Shown piece by piece: positions 27,423 through 35,497 of a DNA stretch of 64,000 bases (its first letter is position 1; every line of letters begins with the position of its first letter). The notes beneath the pieces were generated by a model, which saw nothing but the letters and a program-made list of their open reading frames with translations, had not been told where the DNA came from and ran no database searches. This stretch comes from Micromonospora trifolii (lineage in GTDB: Bacteria; Actinomycetota; Actinomycetes; Mycobacteriales; Micromonosporaceae). The stretch spans positions 1 through 64,000 of the forward strand of contig NZ_JAKKFD010000003.1 of the NCBI RefSeq assembly GCF_022229005.1, given 5' to 3'. The position numbers were made by a program, and so were the translations under genes.

Positions 27423-30400
27423 ATGTCGTTTCGGGGCCGGCGTCGTCCGAGCAGCATCGCAGCGCTGGCGGTAGCCGTGACCGTGGGAGTGCTCGCGGTC
27501 GCGCCACTCCCGGCCTCGGCGGCCGGCTCCGTGCTGTTCGACCAGCCCTTCCACAACAACACCGCGAACGGCGTCGGCGCTGTGGCGGTACCCGCGGTGC
27601 CCGGCCTCCTCGCCACCAACGCCGCCTGCCTGAGCGCGGCAGGCAACTCCACCATCGGCCCGCTGCTCAGCTGCACCAGCTCCACCGACCCGCAGGGCTC
27701 CGGCAAGCTGCGCCTCACCCCCGCCGCCATCACCCGCCAGGGCGGGGTGTTCGGCGCGGTGAGCGTGCCCACCTCGCAGGGACTGCACGTCAGCTTCAAC
27801 ACCTACCAGTACGGCGGCATCAACCCCGGTGCGGACGGCCTCGCCTTCGTCCTGGCCGCCGTCGACCCGGCGAACCCGAGACCCCCGTCCACCCTCGGCC
27901 AGCCGGGCGGCTCGTTGGGCTACTCGGCGGCGTTCAACGGGGTGTCGGCGGGCCTCTCCAACGGCTACCTCGGCATCGGGCTGGACGTCTTCGGCAACTT
28001 CAGCAACAGCACCTACCAGGGGACCGGCTGCACGAACCCGCCGTACATCTCGACCACCAACGGCCGGGTTCCCGGCCAGGTCGTGATCCGGGGGCCGGGC
28101 CGCAACGCGGTCGGCTACTGCGCGATCAACAGCACCGCCACCACCACATCCTCGGCGGCACTCGCGTTGCGGGCCGCCACCCGACCCGCCTCGGTGGTGC
28201 CGGTCGAGGTGGTCGCCAACACCACCCCGTCGCCGTTCACCACCGACACCGGCATCACCGTTCCGGCCGGGGAGTACCGGGTCAGGTTCACCCCGGTCGG
28301 CGGCGCGGCGCGGACGCTGGCCGGCAGCCTCCCGGTCGTGTCGCCGAGCCTGTACCCGTCGCCGACCTGGCTGAACGCCAGCGGCTACCCCCGACAACTC
28401 GCCTTCGGCTGGGTGGGCTCGACCGGCTCGGTCACCGACTTCCACGAGGTCGACAACGCTCGGGCGGTCAGCTTCAACCCGGTACCGGACCTGAACGTGA
28501 CGCAGACCAGCGCGGTCGGGGCCGCCCCGCAGCCCGGTGACCCGGTCACCTACTCGATCACCGCCGGGGTCGATGCCGGCGCCGCCGAGACGTCACCGAT
28601 CTCGGTCACCCAGACCGTGCCCGCTGGCGTCGTCCCCCGCGCCGCGTACGGCCCCGGCTGGGTCTGCGCCGCACCGTCCGGACAGACCATCACCTGCACC
28701 AACAGCAACGGCCCGTTCGCCGCCGGCACCTCCCTGCCGCCCATCACTGTCGTCGCGACAGTCACCGGTACCGGCGTGACACCGACGCAGATCCAGACCG
28801 CGACGGTGGCGACCTCGTCGTCGATCGACGCGAACCCGGGCCTGGCCACCAGCACCACGCCGGTAGCGCCGGCCACCGCACCCAGCGGCGTCACCGTCAC
28901 CCCGGCCCAGAGCTCGGTCTCCGGGGGCGTCCCGGTCACCGTCGGCGGCAGCAACCTCACCGGAGCGACAGCGATCACCATCGGTACGGCCGCCGAGCAG
29001 CAGGCCGGCACGTCGGTGCTGCTGGTGCCGTGCACCTCCGGCCCGGCCGCCGGCTGCTTCACGGTGAACCCCGACGGCACCCTCGCCATCTCCGCCATGC
29101 CCGCCCGGTCCAGCCCGGCGACTGTCACGGTCAGCGTCGTCACCCGGGGCTCCGCCGGATCGGCGAACTTCGTCTACGCGTCCACGCCGGGCGTACCGAC
29201 CACGCCCACAGCGGTCGCGGGCGTCACCAGCGCCACAGTGAGCTGGGTCGCGCCGGCGAACAACGGCAGCCCGATCACCAGCTACCTGATCACCCCGATC
29301 CGGGACGGCGTCACCCAACCGACTCTCACCTTCGACGCCTCCACCACGAGCCGCACCCTGACCGGGCTGACGGCCGGCGCGTCGTACACCTTCCGGGTGG
29401 CGGCGGTGAACGCGTTCGGGACCGGCGCGGCCAGCCCACCCTCGGCGGCGGTGGTCCCGTACACACTGCCAGGAGCACCGACGAACGCCTCGGCCACCGC
29501 CGGAACCAACGCCGCCACGGTGAGCTGGACGGCCCCGGCCAACGGGGGGTCGCCGATCACCGGTTACACAGTCACGCCGTATCTCGGCGGCGTGGCGCAG
29601 GCGCCCCGGGTCTTCAGCGGAACCGCCACGACCCAGATCGTCACAGGGCTGACCGCCGGTGCCACGTACACCTTCCGGGTGGCCGCGACGAACGCCGGTG
29701 GGACCGGCCCACAGTCGGCCCCCTCCGCGTCGGTGACGGTCAACGCGTCGCCGACGCTGACCTTCCCGCCGCCCCCACCCGGCAAGGCGTACGACCCGTA
29801 CCAGTACCAGCTGACGGTGACCGGCGGCACGGGCCCGTTCACCTGGTCGGTCAGCGCCGGGAGCCTGCCCGCCGGGCTGACCCTCGACCCGGTCACCGGA
29901 CTGCTCTCCGGCACACCCACAGTGTCCGGCACGTTCCCGTTCACCGTCCGGGTGACCGACTCGTTCGACCAGTCCGCGACCCGACCTGTCGAGCTGGTCA
30001 TCAGCCCGCTCGGTGGGCTCTCCATCAGCGTCCCGGCGATCTCTGCGCTCGGCACTGTCACCTCCGGCACGACCGGCGTCTCGGGCCAACTCGGTCCGGT
30101 GACAGTCACCGACGACCGCGGGCCGTTCTCCGGTAACTGGGTCAGCGTCGTCTCCAGCACCAGCTTCACCACGGGCTCCGGCTCGGGTGGCGAGACCATT
30201 CCCAACAGCAACATCACGTACGCCTCCGGGCCCCTCCTTGCCAGCACCGGTGTCGGATCCTTCGTCCCGCAGCCCGGGGCGGTGCTGAACACGCCGCGTA
30301 CGGCCGCCGGGTGGTCCGGCCAAACTGGAGGCCCGAACTCCGCCACCTGGAACCCCTCGCTGTTGGTGACGCTCCCGTCCGGGGTGGTGGTCGGCGACTA

Positions 30401-30431
30401 CGCGGCGGTCGTGACGCACTCGGTCATCTAG
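27423..30431 (+). CDS. large secreted lectin/FN3 protein with WxL-like C-terminal domain
   Basis: The 1002-residue protein starts at an ATG with GGGAG 7 nt upstream. The order is: signal peptide (to ~33); L-type-lectin-like domain (~35-345; GADGLAFVLAAVD, LGIGLDVFGNF); DUF11-like domain (~352-480; PGDPVTYSITAGVD); IPT/TIG-like domain (~486-585); two fibronectin type III domains (~590-775; SYTFRVAAVNAFGTG, TYTFRVAATNAGGTG); a putative-Ig (He_PIG) domain (~778-860; SLPAGLTLDPVTGLLSGTP); and a ~138-residue C-terminal domain clearly homologous to the small secreted protein at 31510-32055. There is no LPxTG or membrane helix, so attachment may depend on the C-terminal domain. It probably binds glycans at the cell surface. 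Confidence 0.85.
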   Translation: MSFRGRRRPSSIAALAVAVTVGVLAVAPLPASAAGSVLFDQPFHNNTANGVGAVAVPAVPGLLATNAACLSAAGNSTIGPLLSCTSSTDPQGSGKLRLTPAAITRQGGVFGAVSVPTSQGLHVSFNTYQYGGINPGADGLAFVLAAVDPANPRPPSTLGQPGGSLGYSAAFNGVSAGLSNGYLGIGLDVFGNFSNSTYQGTGCTNPPYISTTNGRVPGQVVIRGPGRNAVGYCAINSTATTTSSAALALRAATRPASVVPVEVVANTTPSPFTTDTGITVPAGEYRVRFTPVGGAARTLAGSLPVVSPSLYPSPTWLNASGYPRQLAFGWVGSTGSVTDFHEVDNARAVSFNPVPDLNVTQTSAVGAAPQPGDPVTYSITAGVDAGAAETSPISVTQTVPAGVVPRAAYGPGWVCAAPSGQTITCTNSNGPFAAGTSLPPITVVATVTGTGVTPTQIQTATVATSSSIDANPGLATSTTPVAPATAPSGVTVTPAQSSVSGGVPVTVGGSNLTGATAITIGTAAEQQAGTSVLLVPCTSGPAAGCFTVNPDGTLAISAMPARSSPATVTVSVVTRGSAGSANFVYASTPGVPTTPTAVAGVTSATVSWVAPANNGSPITSYLITPIRDGVTQPTLTFDASTTSRTLTGLTAGASYTFRVAAVNAFGTGAASPPSAAVVPYTLPGAPTNASATAGTNAATVSWTAPANGGSPITGYTVTPYLGGVAQAPRVFSGTATTQIVTGLTAGATYTFRVAATNAGGTGPQSAPSASVTVNASPTLTFPPPPPGKAYDPYQYQLTVTGGTGPFTWSVSAGSLPAGLTLDPVTGLLSGTPTVSGTFPFTVRVTDSFDQSATRPVELVISPLGGLSISVPAISALGTVTSGTTGVSGQLGPVTVTDDRGPFSGNWVSVVSSTSFTTGSGSGGETIPNSNITYASGPLLASTGVGSFVPQPGAVLNTPRTAAGWSGQTGGPNSATWNPSLLVTLPSGVVVGDYAAVVTHSVI

Positions 30432-30459
30432 CCCGGCCAGCCCGTCCCGTCAGACGTCG

Positions 30460-30493
30460 CTGCCCGGCCGTTCCCTTCGGAACGGCCGGGCAG
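30460..30493. terminator. bidirectional hairpin between convergent surface-protein genes
   Basis: A perfect 15-bp stem (30460-30474 with 30479-30493) has a 4-nt CTTC loop. It is followed on the + strand by a T-containing tail. It lies in the 78-bp gap between the large surface protein and the DUF916-like gene. Confidence 0.8.
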
Positions 30494-30509
30494 TCTCTGT
30501 CGGGGAACC

Positions 30510-31493
30510 TCAGGCCAGCTGGGTCCGGTGCCGGCGGACGAGGTACCAGCCACCAAGAGTGACCAGCACCAGCAGGGCGATGCCGCCGACCGTGTAGACG
30601 AGCCAACTCGGCCCGCTGGACGTCGCGACAGTCATCGGCGCTGCGACAGGGAGGACGATCTTCCCGGTCGCGGTGCGCTCCACGGTGCCGCTGGCGAGCT
30701 TCGCGTGCACGTCCCAGGTCCCGGCGGGCAGGGCCTGGTTGACGTCGATCCGCACCTGACCGCTCTGACCGGGCAGGATCGTCACCCCGTTGGTCACCTT
30801 GAACGGGCCGGCCTGGACTGCCGCCTTGGTCAGCGACAGGGTGCCGGTCATGTCCAGTGCGCGTTCGCCGGTGTTGGTGACCTTCGCGGTGACCACCGGG
30901 AACTCACCGACGCCGGGCTCCGCGGCCAACCCCTCGATCCGGAAGTCCGTTGGCGGCTCACCGCCCGGACCGACGTCGAGGTAGACCCGGATGCCCACCC
31001 GGTGGATCTGGGTGACGTTGCCGGTGCGTTCCTTCGCGCTGGTGACCTGCGCCCAGATCGCCGCGTACCGCTCGCCCTTCGATGCCTTCTTCGGCACGGC
31101 GAGCTCGACCTCGACCGGTTGTCGCTCACCCGGGTCCAGTTCCATGGTGGCGGTCTTCAGCCGGATCCACCCGCTGAGTTCGTTGCCCGTACGCCCCTCG
31201 GGCACTGTGAAGGCGTTGTTCTCGACCGACGCGGCGCCGGAATAGAACTCGATCTTCTGCGTCTCGGCGGAGGTGTTCTGCACCTCGACCCGGCGGTTGA
31301 TCGTCGTCCCCGGCTTCAGGTGATCCACTATGTAGACCTGGGCCCGGGGATCCTGCACCCGACTGGCCGGGATGTCCAGCATCCGGATGCTGATCGCGGC
31401 TTCTTCGGCCGGGTCCTGTCGCTGCTCCCGCACGGCAACGGCTGGTGCCGCCGAAACCCCGAGCGCCACGAGGGCGACCGAGGCCAGCAGCAC
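30510..31493 (-). CDS. DUF916/WxLIP-like membrane-anchored surface protein
   Basis: The 327-residue protein has an N-terminal signal (ASVALVALGVSAAPAVA), two beta-rich extracytoplasmic domains, a C-terminal membrane helix (VYTVGGIALLVLVTLGGWYLV) and a short basic tail (RRHRTQLA). Domain 1 has DHLKPGTTINRRVEVQNTS, SGWIRLKTATMELDPGERQPVEVELAVPKKASKGERYAAIW, the pattern of the DUF916 peptidoglycan-binding domain of WxL-interacting proteins. Domain 2 is comparable to the DUF3324 part. The GTG start at 31493 is uncertain: the signal lacks a basic n-region, and an upstream CTG would add an Arg. It begins 16 bp after the small WxL-like gene. Confidence 0.8.
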   Translation of the reverse strand: MLLASVALVALGVSAAPAVAVREQRQDPAEEAAISIRMLDIPASRVQDPRAQVYIVDHLKPGTTINRRVEVQNTSAETQKIEFYSGAASVENNAFTVPEGRTGNELSGWIRLKTATMELDPGERQPVEVELAVPKKASKGERYAAIWAQVTSAKERTGNVTQIHRVGIRVYLDVGPGGEPPTDFRIEGLAAEPGVGEFPVVTAKVTNTGERALDMTGTLSLTKAAVQAGPFKVTNGVTILPGQSGQVRIDVNQALPAGTWDVHAKLASGTVERTATGKIVLPVAAPMTVATSSGPSWLVYTVGGIALLVLVTLGGWYLVRRHRTQLA

Positions 31494-31509
31494 CAGCCGG
31501 CCCAGCGGC

Positions 31510-32055
31510 TCAGAACACCGAATGTGTCACCGTCCCCGTGTAGACACCCTGGACGGTGCCGACGGGCACGTTCACCACCAGCGTGGGGTTCCAGGTGGCG
31601 AAGTTGTTGCCGGTGCCGCCGGTGTGGCTCATCGCCGTGCGCGGAACGTTGATGATCACCTGCTGGGCGGCGGTCGGCTGACCCGGCGTGAAGGTGCCAC
31701 CACCGGCGGTCGCCGTGGCGGGGCCGGACCAGTACAGGACGTTGATGTTGGGGATCGTCTCCCCGGAGGAGCCGCCGCCGGTAGTGAAGTCGGTGGAGAT
31801 GACGTTTGCGGTCCAGTTGGGGGTGAGCGCCCCGCGCTGATCCAGCACGGTGACCGGGCCGAGCTGGCCGGAGACGGTAGTGCCCTCCACGCCGTTTCCG
31901 ATGTTCGCCGTCGCCGGCACGGTGATCGACAGGCCGCCGGCTGCGTCGACGGTGAGGGTCACGATCGTGTCGCCCGTCGTGTCCGCGGCGGCCGGTCCGG
32001 CGAGCGCGACGACGGCGGCAACGCCGGCCAAGCCCGCGAGAATCTTTCTACGCAT
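31510..32055 (-). CDS. small secreted WxL-like domain protein
   Basis: The 181-residue protein has a signal peptide (RRKILAGLAGVAAVVALAGPAAA) and one domain matching the last ~138 residues of the large protein at 27423-30431. Shared landmarks are GGLSI-VPA, SGQLGPVTV, NW, ST-FTTG, GETIPN-N, PRTA, ATWNP-L and the C-terminal THSV. Two invariant Trp positions and the domain size recall WxL domains of Firmicutes, although the exact W-x-L triplets are not kept. AAAGGAG lies 6 nt before the ATG. It is the first gene of an operon with the DUF916-like gene. The role in surface attachment is inferred. Confidence 0.82.
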   Translation of the reverse strand: MRRKILAGLAGVAAVVALAGPAAADTTGDTIVTLTVDAAGGLSITVPATANIGNGVEGTTVSGQLGPVTVLDQRGALTPNWTANVISTDFTTGGGSSGETIPNINVLYWSGPATATAGGGTFTPGQPTAAQQVIINVPRTAMSHTGGTGNNFATWNPTLVVNVPVGTVQGVYTGTVTHSVF

Positions 32056-32097
32056 CGAGTCTCCTTTGTCCTATGGAACCCTGACAAGCACTTAAGA

Positions 32098-32121
32098 GAC
32101 TATCTACGCAAAACGCCCATA
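32098..32121 (-). promoter_or_regulatory. upstream motif shared with large WxL-like gene
   Basis: On the minus strand TATGGGCGTTTT is followed after five bases by GATAGTC, 42 bp before the ATG of the small WxL-like gene. The match to 27363-27388 includes identical 14-bp spacing between GGG and GATA. Confidence 0.55.
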
Positions 32122-32217
32122 CGGGCCGGAATCGCGCGAGCTTCACCCGGTGGCCGCGGGCGATCCCAGGTGGCCCGGAGCTGCGCTCCCGGCCGTCGCG
32201 GAGGGCGCGCACGGCAA

Positions 32218-32247
32218 GGGCTCGGCGCCGTGCCGGCCGCCGAGCCC
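32218..32247 (-). terminator. hairpin downstream of DUF4331 gene
   Basis: A 10-bp perfect stem (32218-32227 with 32238-32247) has a 10-nt loop. It lies 11 bp after the stop of the DUF4331 gene on the minus strand. Confidence 0.6.
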
Positions 32248-32258
32248 CGCGAGCAGAT

Positions 32259-33281
32259 TCAGGCAGCGACCACGTACGGGAACGTGGCGGAACGGGCCGC
32301 CTTGGTGACCTCCGAGGTGAGGCCGGCCGTGGTGCCGGTGTTGAGGACCAGGGAGAACATCACCTCGGGCACGTTGTCGGCCAGGGTGCGCCCGTTGCGG
32401 ACCGCGAAGCCGAAGTTCGCGGCCGTGCCGACCTTGTACGAGAGCAGGTCGGGGTAGAGCTGCCGGGCGACGCTCCAGCCGTACGCCTGCGGATCCGGTG
32501 CGGTGCCGTTCGCCTTGACCACCCCGGCGACAGCGTTCGCGATCTCCTCGCCGCCCTCGGTGAGGTCGGTGCTGGGGTGCCGGAAGTTGGCGGGGTCGGA
32601 GAAGTCGGTGTCGTGGGGCCAGAAGATCGGCCACATCATGGGGTGGCCGGCGCGGTTGATCTGCCGCCATCCGCCGGCGTCGGTGGCCAGCATGGTGCGA
32701 CACCACACGCCGATCTCGGTGCCGTCGCGCAGCAGTGGCTCGTCGTGGGAGACCTCGAGGACGATCGACTCGACTGTGGTGCCGGCGAAGCTGTTCTTGG
32801 CCTGGTCGACCCGCCACGCGGAGCGGTCCACAGGCGAACCGTTCTTGACCGCGCCGTTGATGGTGGCAAGTTCGTCGAGGTCGACGAAGAAGGGGTCGGT
32901 GATCCGTCCGGCCCAGATCCGGACGTTGCCACCGGTCGTCACCTCGCCGGTCCGCCCCTCGGCAATGGGGGTGCCCATCGCGGCGTCGTCGCGGGCGTCC
33001 GCTCCGGTCAGCTCGTACAACTGGAGGGCCTGCCGGGCGTCGCTGTCCGGCTCGCCGAAGGCGAACCGGTAGGTCAGGTCCTCCACGTCGGTGCCGTTGA
33101 TGTGAATCTTGATCTCGTAACGCGCCTCGGCGTGGAAGCCGCGCTTGATGTCGGCCTTGGTCACCGAGCTGTTGACGTCCATGACGAACACGGTGGCGCG
33201 GTCGCCGTTGAAGACGTACAGGTCGTCGATGTACAACTGGCCGCCCTGGGCGGCCAGGGGCGTATCGAGGTGGTGCGACAT
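32259..33281 (-). CDS. DUF4331 family protein
   Basis: The 340-residue protein begins MSHHLDTPLAAQGGQLYIDDLYVFNG, the conserved opening of DUF4331 proteins. Blocks such as VTTGGNVRIWAGRITDPFFVDLDEL and GWRQINRAGHPMMWPIF follow. There is no signal peptide or membrane helix, so this member appears cytoplasmic, whereas many relatives are exported. CGGGAGTGAG lies just before the ATG at 33281; the frame runs further upstream but without a start signal. The function of the family is unknown. Confidence 0.88.
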   Translation of the reverse strand: MSHHLDTPLAAQGGQLYIDDLYVFNGDRATVFVMDVNSSVTKADIKRGFHAEARYEIKIHINGTDVEDLTYRFAFGEPDSDARQALQLYELTGADARDDAAMGTPIAEGRTGEVTTGGNVRIWAGRITDPFFVDLDELATINGAVKNGSPVDRSAWRVDQAKNSFAGTTVESIVLEVSHDEPLLRDGTEIGVWCRTMLATDAGGWRQINRAGHPMMWPIFWPHDTDFSDPANFRHPSTDLTEGGEEIANAVAGVVKANGTAPDPQAYGWSVARQLYPDLLSYKVGTAANFGFAVRNGRTLADNVPEVMFSLVLNTGTTAGLTSEVTKAARSATFPYVVAA

Positions 33282-33402
33282 GGGCTCACTCCCGGAACTG
33301 CCGGATTCTGGATAATCCGAACATAGTGGGCGTAAGCCGAGCGTCCGCGCCCATCGAGGAATCCGGTTCGACGAGGTGAGCGGGAGCCCTCCGACAGCGG
33401 TG

Positions 33403-33430
33403 GGCCGCCCGAGTCTCTCCTCGGGCGGCC
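33403..33430 (-). terminator. hairpin terminator after GH16 gene
   Basis: A perfect 11-bp GC-rich stem (33403-33413 with 33420-33430) has a 6-nt loop, 21 bp downstream of the GH16 stop on the minus strand. Confidence 0.7.
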
Positions 33431-33450
33431 ACGCCTTCGAACTCGGATCG

Positions 33451-34710
33451 TCAGATGCGAGACCACTTCTGGTTGGCGGCGCCGAGGCAGTCCCACAGGT
33501 GCAGCTTGCCGCCGTTGTTGGGGTTGGCCTCCCGTACGTCCACGCACTTGTTGGCGTTGAGGTTGACCAGGTCGCCGGAGGCGTTGAGGGTGAAGCGTTG
33601 CGCGGCGTTGCCGTTGCAACTGACCAGGTTGACCTCGGTGCCGTTGGCGGTGCCGGCCCAGGCCGGGTCCATGCACTTGCCCATCGCGCGGACGGTCCCG
33701 TCGGAGGCGAAGGTCCAGCTCTGGGCCGCCGTGGTGTTGCAGTCCCAGATCTGGAGCTTGGCGCCCTCGACCGGGTTGGCGCCGGGGATGTCGATGCAGC
33801 GACCGCTCTGCGCGCCCCGGATCCGGTTGGTGCCGGGAGACGGGTCGCCCCCGCCACCCGAGGTGTAGCTGGACACCCGGACGTAGTCGACGAGCATCTG
33901 CTGCGGGAACTGGGTCGAGCCGTCCGGGTAGCCGGGCCAGTTACCACCGACCGCCACGTTGAGGATCATGAAGAAGGGGTGGTCGAACACCCAGCGGCTG
34001 CCGCCGAGCCGTGCGGGGTCGACCCGGTGGTACTGCACCCCGTCGACGTACCAGGTGATGACGTTCGGCTCCCAGTCCACCCGGTAGGTGTGGAAGGTGT
34101 CGGCGAGCGGCGCGCCGAGGGTGCGGCTGCCCGTGATGCCGCCGCCACCGGAGTAGCCGGGCCCGTGCACGGTGCCGTAGACGGTGTTGGGCTCCCGGCC
34201 GATGTTCTCCATGATGTCGATCTCGCCAGCGTCGGGCCACCCGCCGCCGGTGCCGAGCATCCAGAAGGCCGGCCAGATGCCCTGACCACGCGGGACCTTG
34301 ATCCGGGCCTCGAACCGCCCGTACGTCTGGGTGAAGGTGGCCGCCGTCAGCAACCGTGCTGACGTGTACTCGCAGCGCCCGTAGTGGCACTGGTAGTTGG
34401 CGGGGTTGTCCCGGCGGGCGGTGATGACGAGGTTGCCCTGGCCGTCGTGGACGGCGTTGCTGGTGCTGTTCGTGTAGTACTGCCGCTCGTTGTTGCCCCA
34501 GCCGCCACCGCCGGTGTCGAACCGCCACTTGTTCTGGTCGACGGGCGTGCCGGCGGGGGAGTTGAACTCGTCCTGCCAGCTGATGGGGCCGATGGCGGCC
34601 TCGGCCCGGTCGGGGTGCGCCGGGACGACGAGCGCCGTCGCGGTCGCGACGAGGGCGGCCGCCAGGAGTACGAGGGGACGGAAGCGGAGGCTGGGCCGGG
34701 CTGTGAACAC
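33451..34710 (-). CDS. secreted GH16 beta-glucanase with CBM13
   Basis: The 419-residue protein has a signal peptide (FRPLVLLAAALVATATALVVPA) and a GH16 jelly-roll domain (residues ~38-280). The catalytic motif GEIDIMENIG near residue 160 contains the nucleophile and acid/base Glu. WPAFWMLG and RVDWEPNVITWYVDG fit laminarinases (endo-1,3-beta-glucanases). A Gly/Pro linker joins a C-terminal ricin-type CBM13 (~297-419) with AAQSW, AAQRF and ANQKW repeats. The GTG start has GAGGAG 7 nt upstream. A perfect LacI-type palindrome lies 46 bp upstream, so expression is probably induced by a glucan-derived sugar. Confidence 0.94.
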   Translation of the reverse strand: MFTARPSLRFRPLVLLAAALVATATALVVPAHPDRAEAAIGPISWQDEFNSPAGTPVDQNKWRFDTGGGGWGNNERQYYTNSTSNAVHDGQGNLVITARRDNPANYQCHYGRCEYTSARLLTAATFTQTYGRFEARIKVPRGQGIWPAFWMLGTGGGWPDAGEIDIMENIGREPNTVYGTVHGPGYSGGGGITGSRTLGAPLADTFHTYRVDWEPNVITWYVDGVQYHRVDPARLGGSRWVFDHPFFMILNVAVGGNWPGYPDGSTQFPQQMLVDYVRVSSYTSGGGGDPSPGTNRIRGAQSGRCIDIPGANPVEGAKLQIWDCNTTAAQSWTFASDGTVRAMGKCMDPAWAGTANGTEVNLVSCNGNAAQRFTLNASGDLVNLNANKCVDVREANPNNGGKLHLWDCLGAANQKWSRI

Positions 34711-34755
34711 GGGAGGCTCCTCAGCTTGGGGGGTGGTGGAGGGGGTCTACCAGGG

Positions 34756-34771
34756 TAGAGAGCGCTCTCTA
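34756..34771 (-). promoter_or_regulatory. perfect LacI/CebR-type operator of GH16 gene
   Basis: TAGAGAGCGCTCTCTA is a perfect 16-bp palindrome with the AGCGCT core typical of actinobacterial LacI-family repressors such as CebR. It lies just downstream of the predicted transcription start and 46 bp before the GTG. Confidence 0.78.
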
Positions 34772-34777
34772 CAGCGA

Positions 34778-34806
34778 AGCATGTCGATATGGTGTCTTTC
34801 TGTCAA
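34778..34806 (-). promoter_or_regulatory. predicted GH16 promoter
   Basis: On the minus strand a consensus -35 TTGACA (34806-34801) is followed by 17 bp and a weak -10 CATGCT (34783-34778). The operator at 34771-34756 would cover the start of transcription. Confidence 0.5.
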
Positions 34807-35089
34807 GAGTGTTTCCAATATCACGACCGTCCGTTACCGCCCGATGATGACCAGTGAGCGGCGGAGCGCCGATCCCGGTCGTCGCAGCGCCATCTCTCGA
34901 TGTCTCCGAGGTGGACGGCGCCGGCCCACCGACGGAGTTCGACACGGCCGAGGGTTACTCGATAGCTGTCGAATCGACCCTTCCTATTGCCGTGGGGCGT
35001 CCACGGGGGACAGGATGACGAGGCGTGCCGGAAACTTTCCCGTAACCTGCGTGCTGCTGGTCTCTGTCACAAGGAAGTGGGAGTCAGTC

Positions 35090-35488
35090 ATGAGCGAGGC
35101 GTCGACGGCGCTGGGTGTGCGCCTCTACCCGGATCTGGTCGAGCGGGGTGGCCTGGCCCCCGCGCTCATCGAAACCGCTGCCCGCCACGGGCTCGACGTG
35201 GGCCAGGTGACCGCGCCGGAGCAGGGGCGGGCCCGATTCACCTGCGCCGAGCTGCACTCCGACGAGGGCGTGATCTGCGTGGGGCTGGGATCGCAGGCCC
35301 GATACTTCATGATTGACCTGCGCGTCTCGGGAGAGGTTCTCGCCCGCGGTGACGTCATGGACCTGGCGCAGGTCGCCCAGGTGGCCGCGGCCTGGCGGGC
35401 TGGCCTGACGTTCGCCGAGCTGACCGCCCGGTTCCCGTTCATGGAGGAGATCAAGCACCGTCCGGCACCGGTGGCTCAGGTCAGCTAG
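35090..35488 (+). CDS. DUF6193-like protein
   Basis: The 132-residue soluble protein contains VRLYPDLVERGGLAPALIETAARHGL near its start and LARGDVMDLAQVAQVAAAWRAGLTFAELTARFPFM near its end. This pattern resembles DUF6193, found in actinobacteria, often near natural-product genes. The ATG at 35090 has GGGAG 6 nt upstream. The frame upstream of it is open but has no start signal. It ends 9 bp before the convergent PLP-enzyme gene. The function is unknown. Confidence 0.7.
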   Translation: MSEASTALGVRLYPDLVERGGLAPALIETAARHGLDVGQVTAPEQGRARFTCAELHSDEGVICVGLGSQARYFMIDLRVSGEVLARGDVMDLAQVAQVAAAWRAGLTFAELTARFPFMEEIKHRPAPVAQVS

Positions 35489-35497
35489 CCGGGCAGG

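Larger units (their letters stand above)
34711..35089. other. intergenic region with GH16 promoter and operator
   Basis: The 379-bp gap between divergent genes holds the GH16 control elements (34756-34806). The part nearer the DUF6193-like gene has no recognisable promoter or gene. Confidence 0.5.

Noticed and set aside
33282..33947. N-terminal extension of the DUF4331 frame up to 33947
   Set aside because: The extension is the antisense/alternate-frame shadow of the GH16 gene; DUF4331 homology begins at the ATG at 33281 with a good ribosome-binding site.
34490..35089. Upstream extension of the DUF6193-like frame
   Set aside because: The extension runs through the GH16 promoter and coding region in antisense and has no ribosome-binding site; the ATG at 35090 does.
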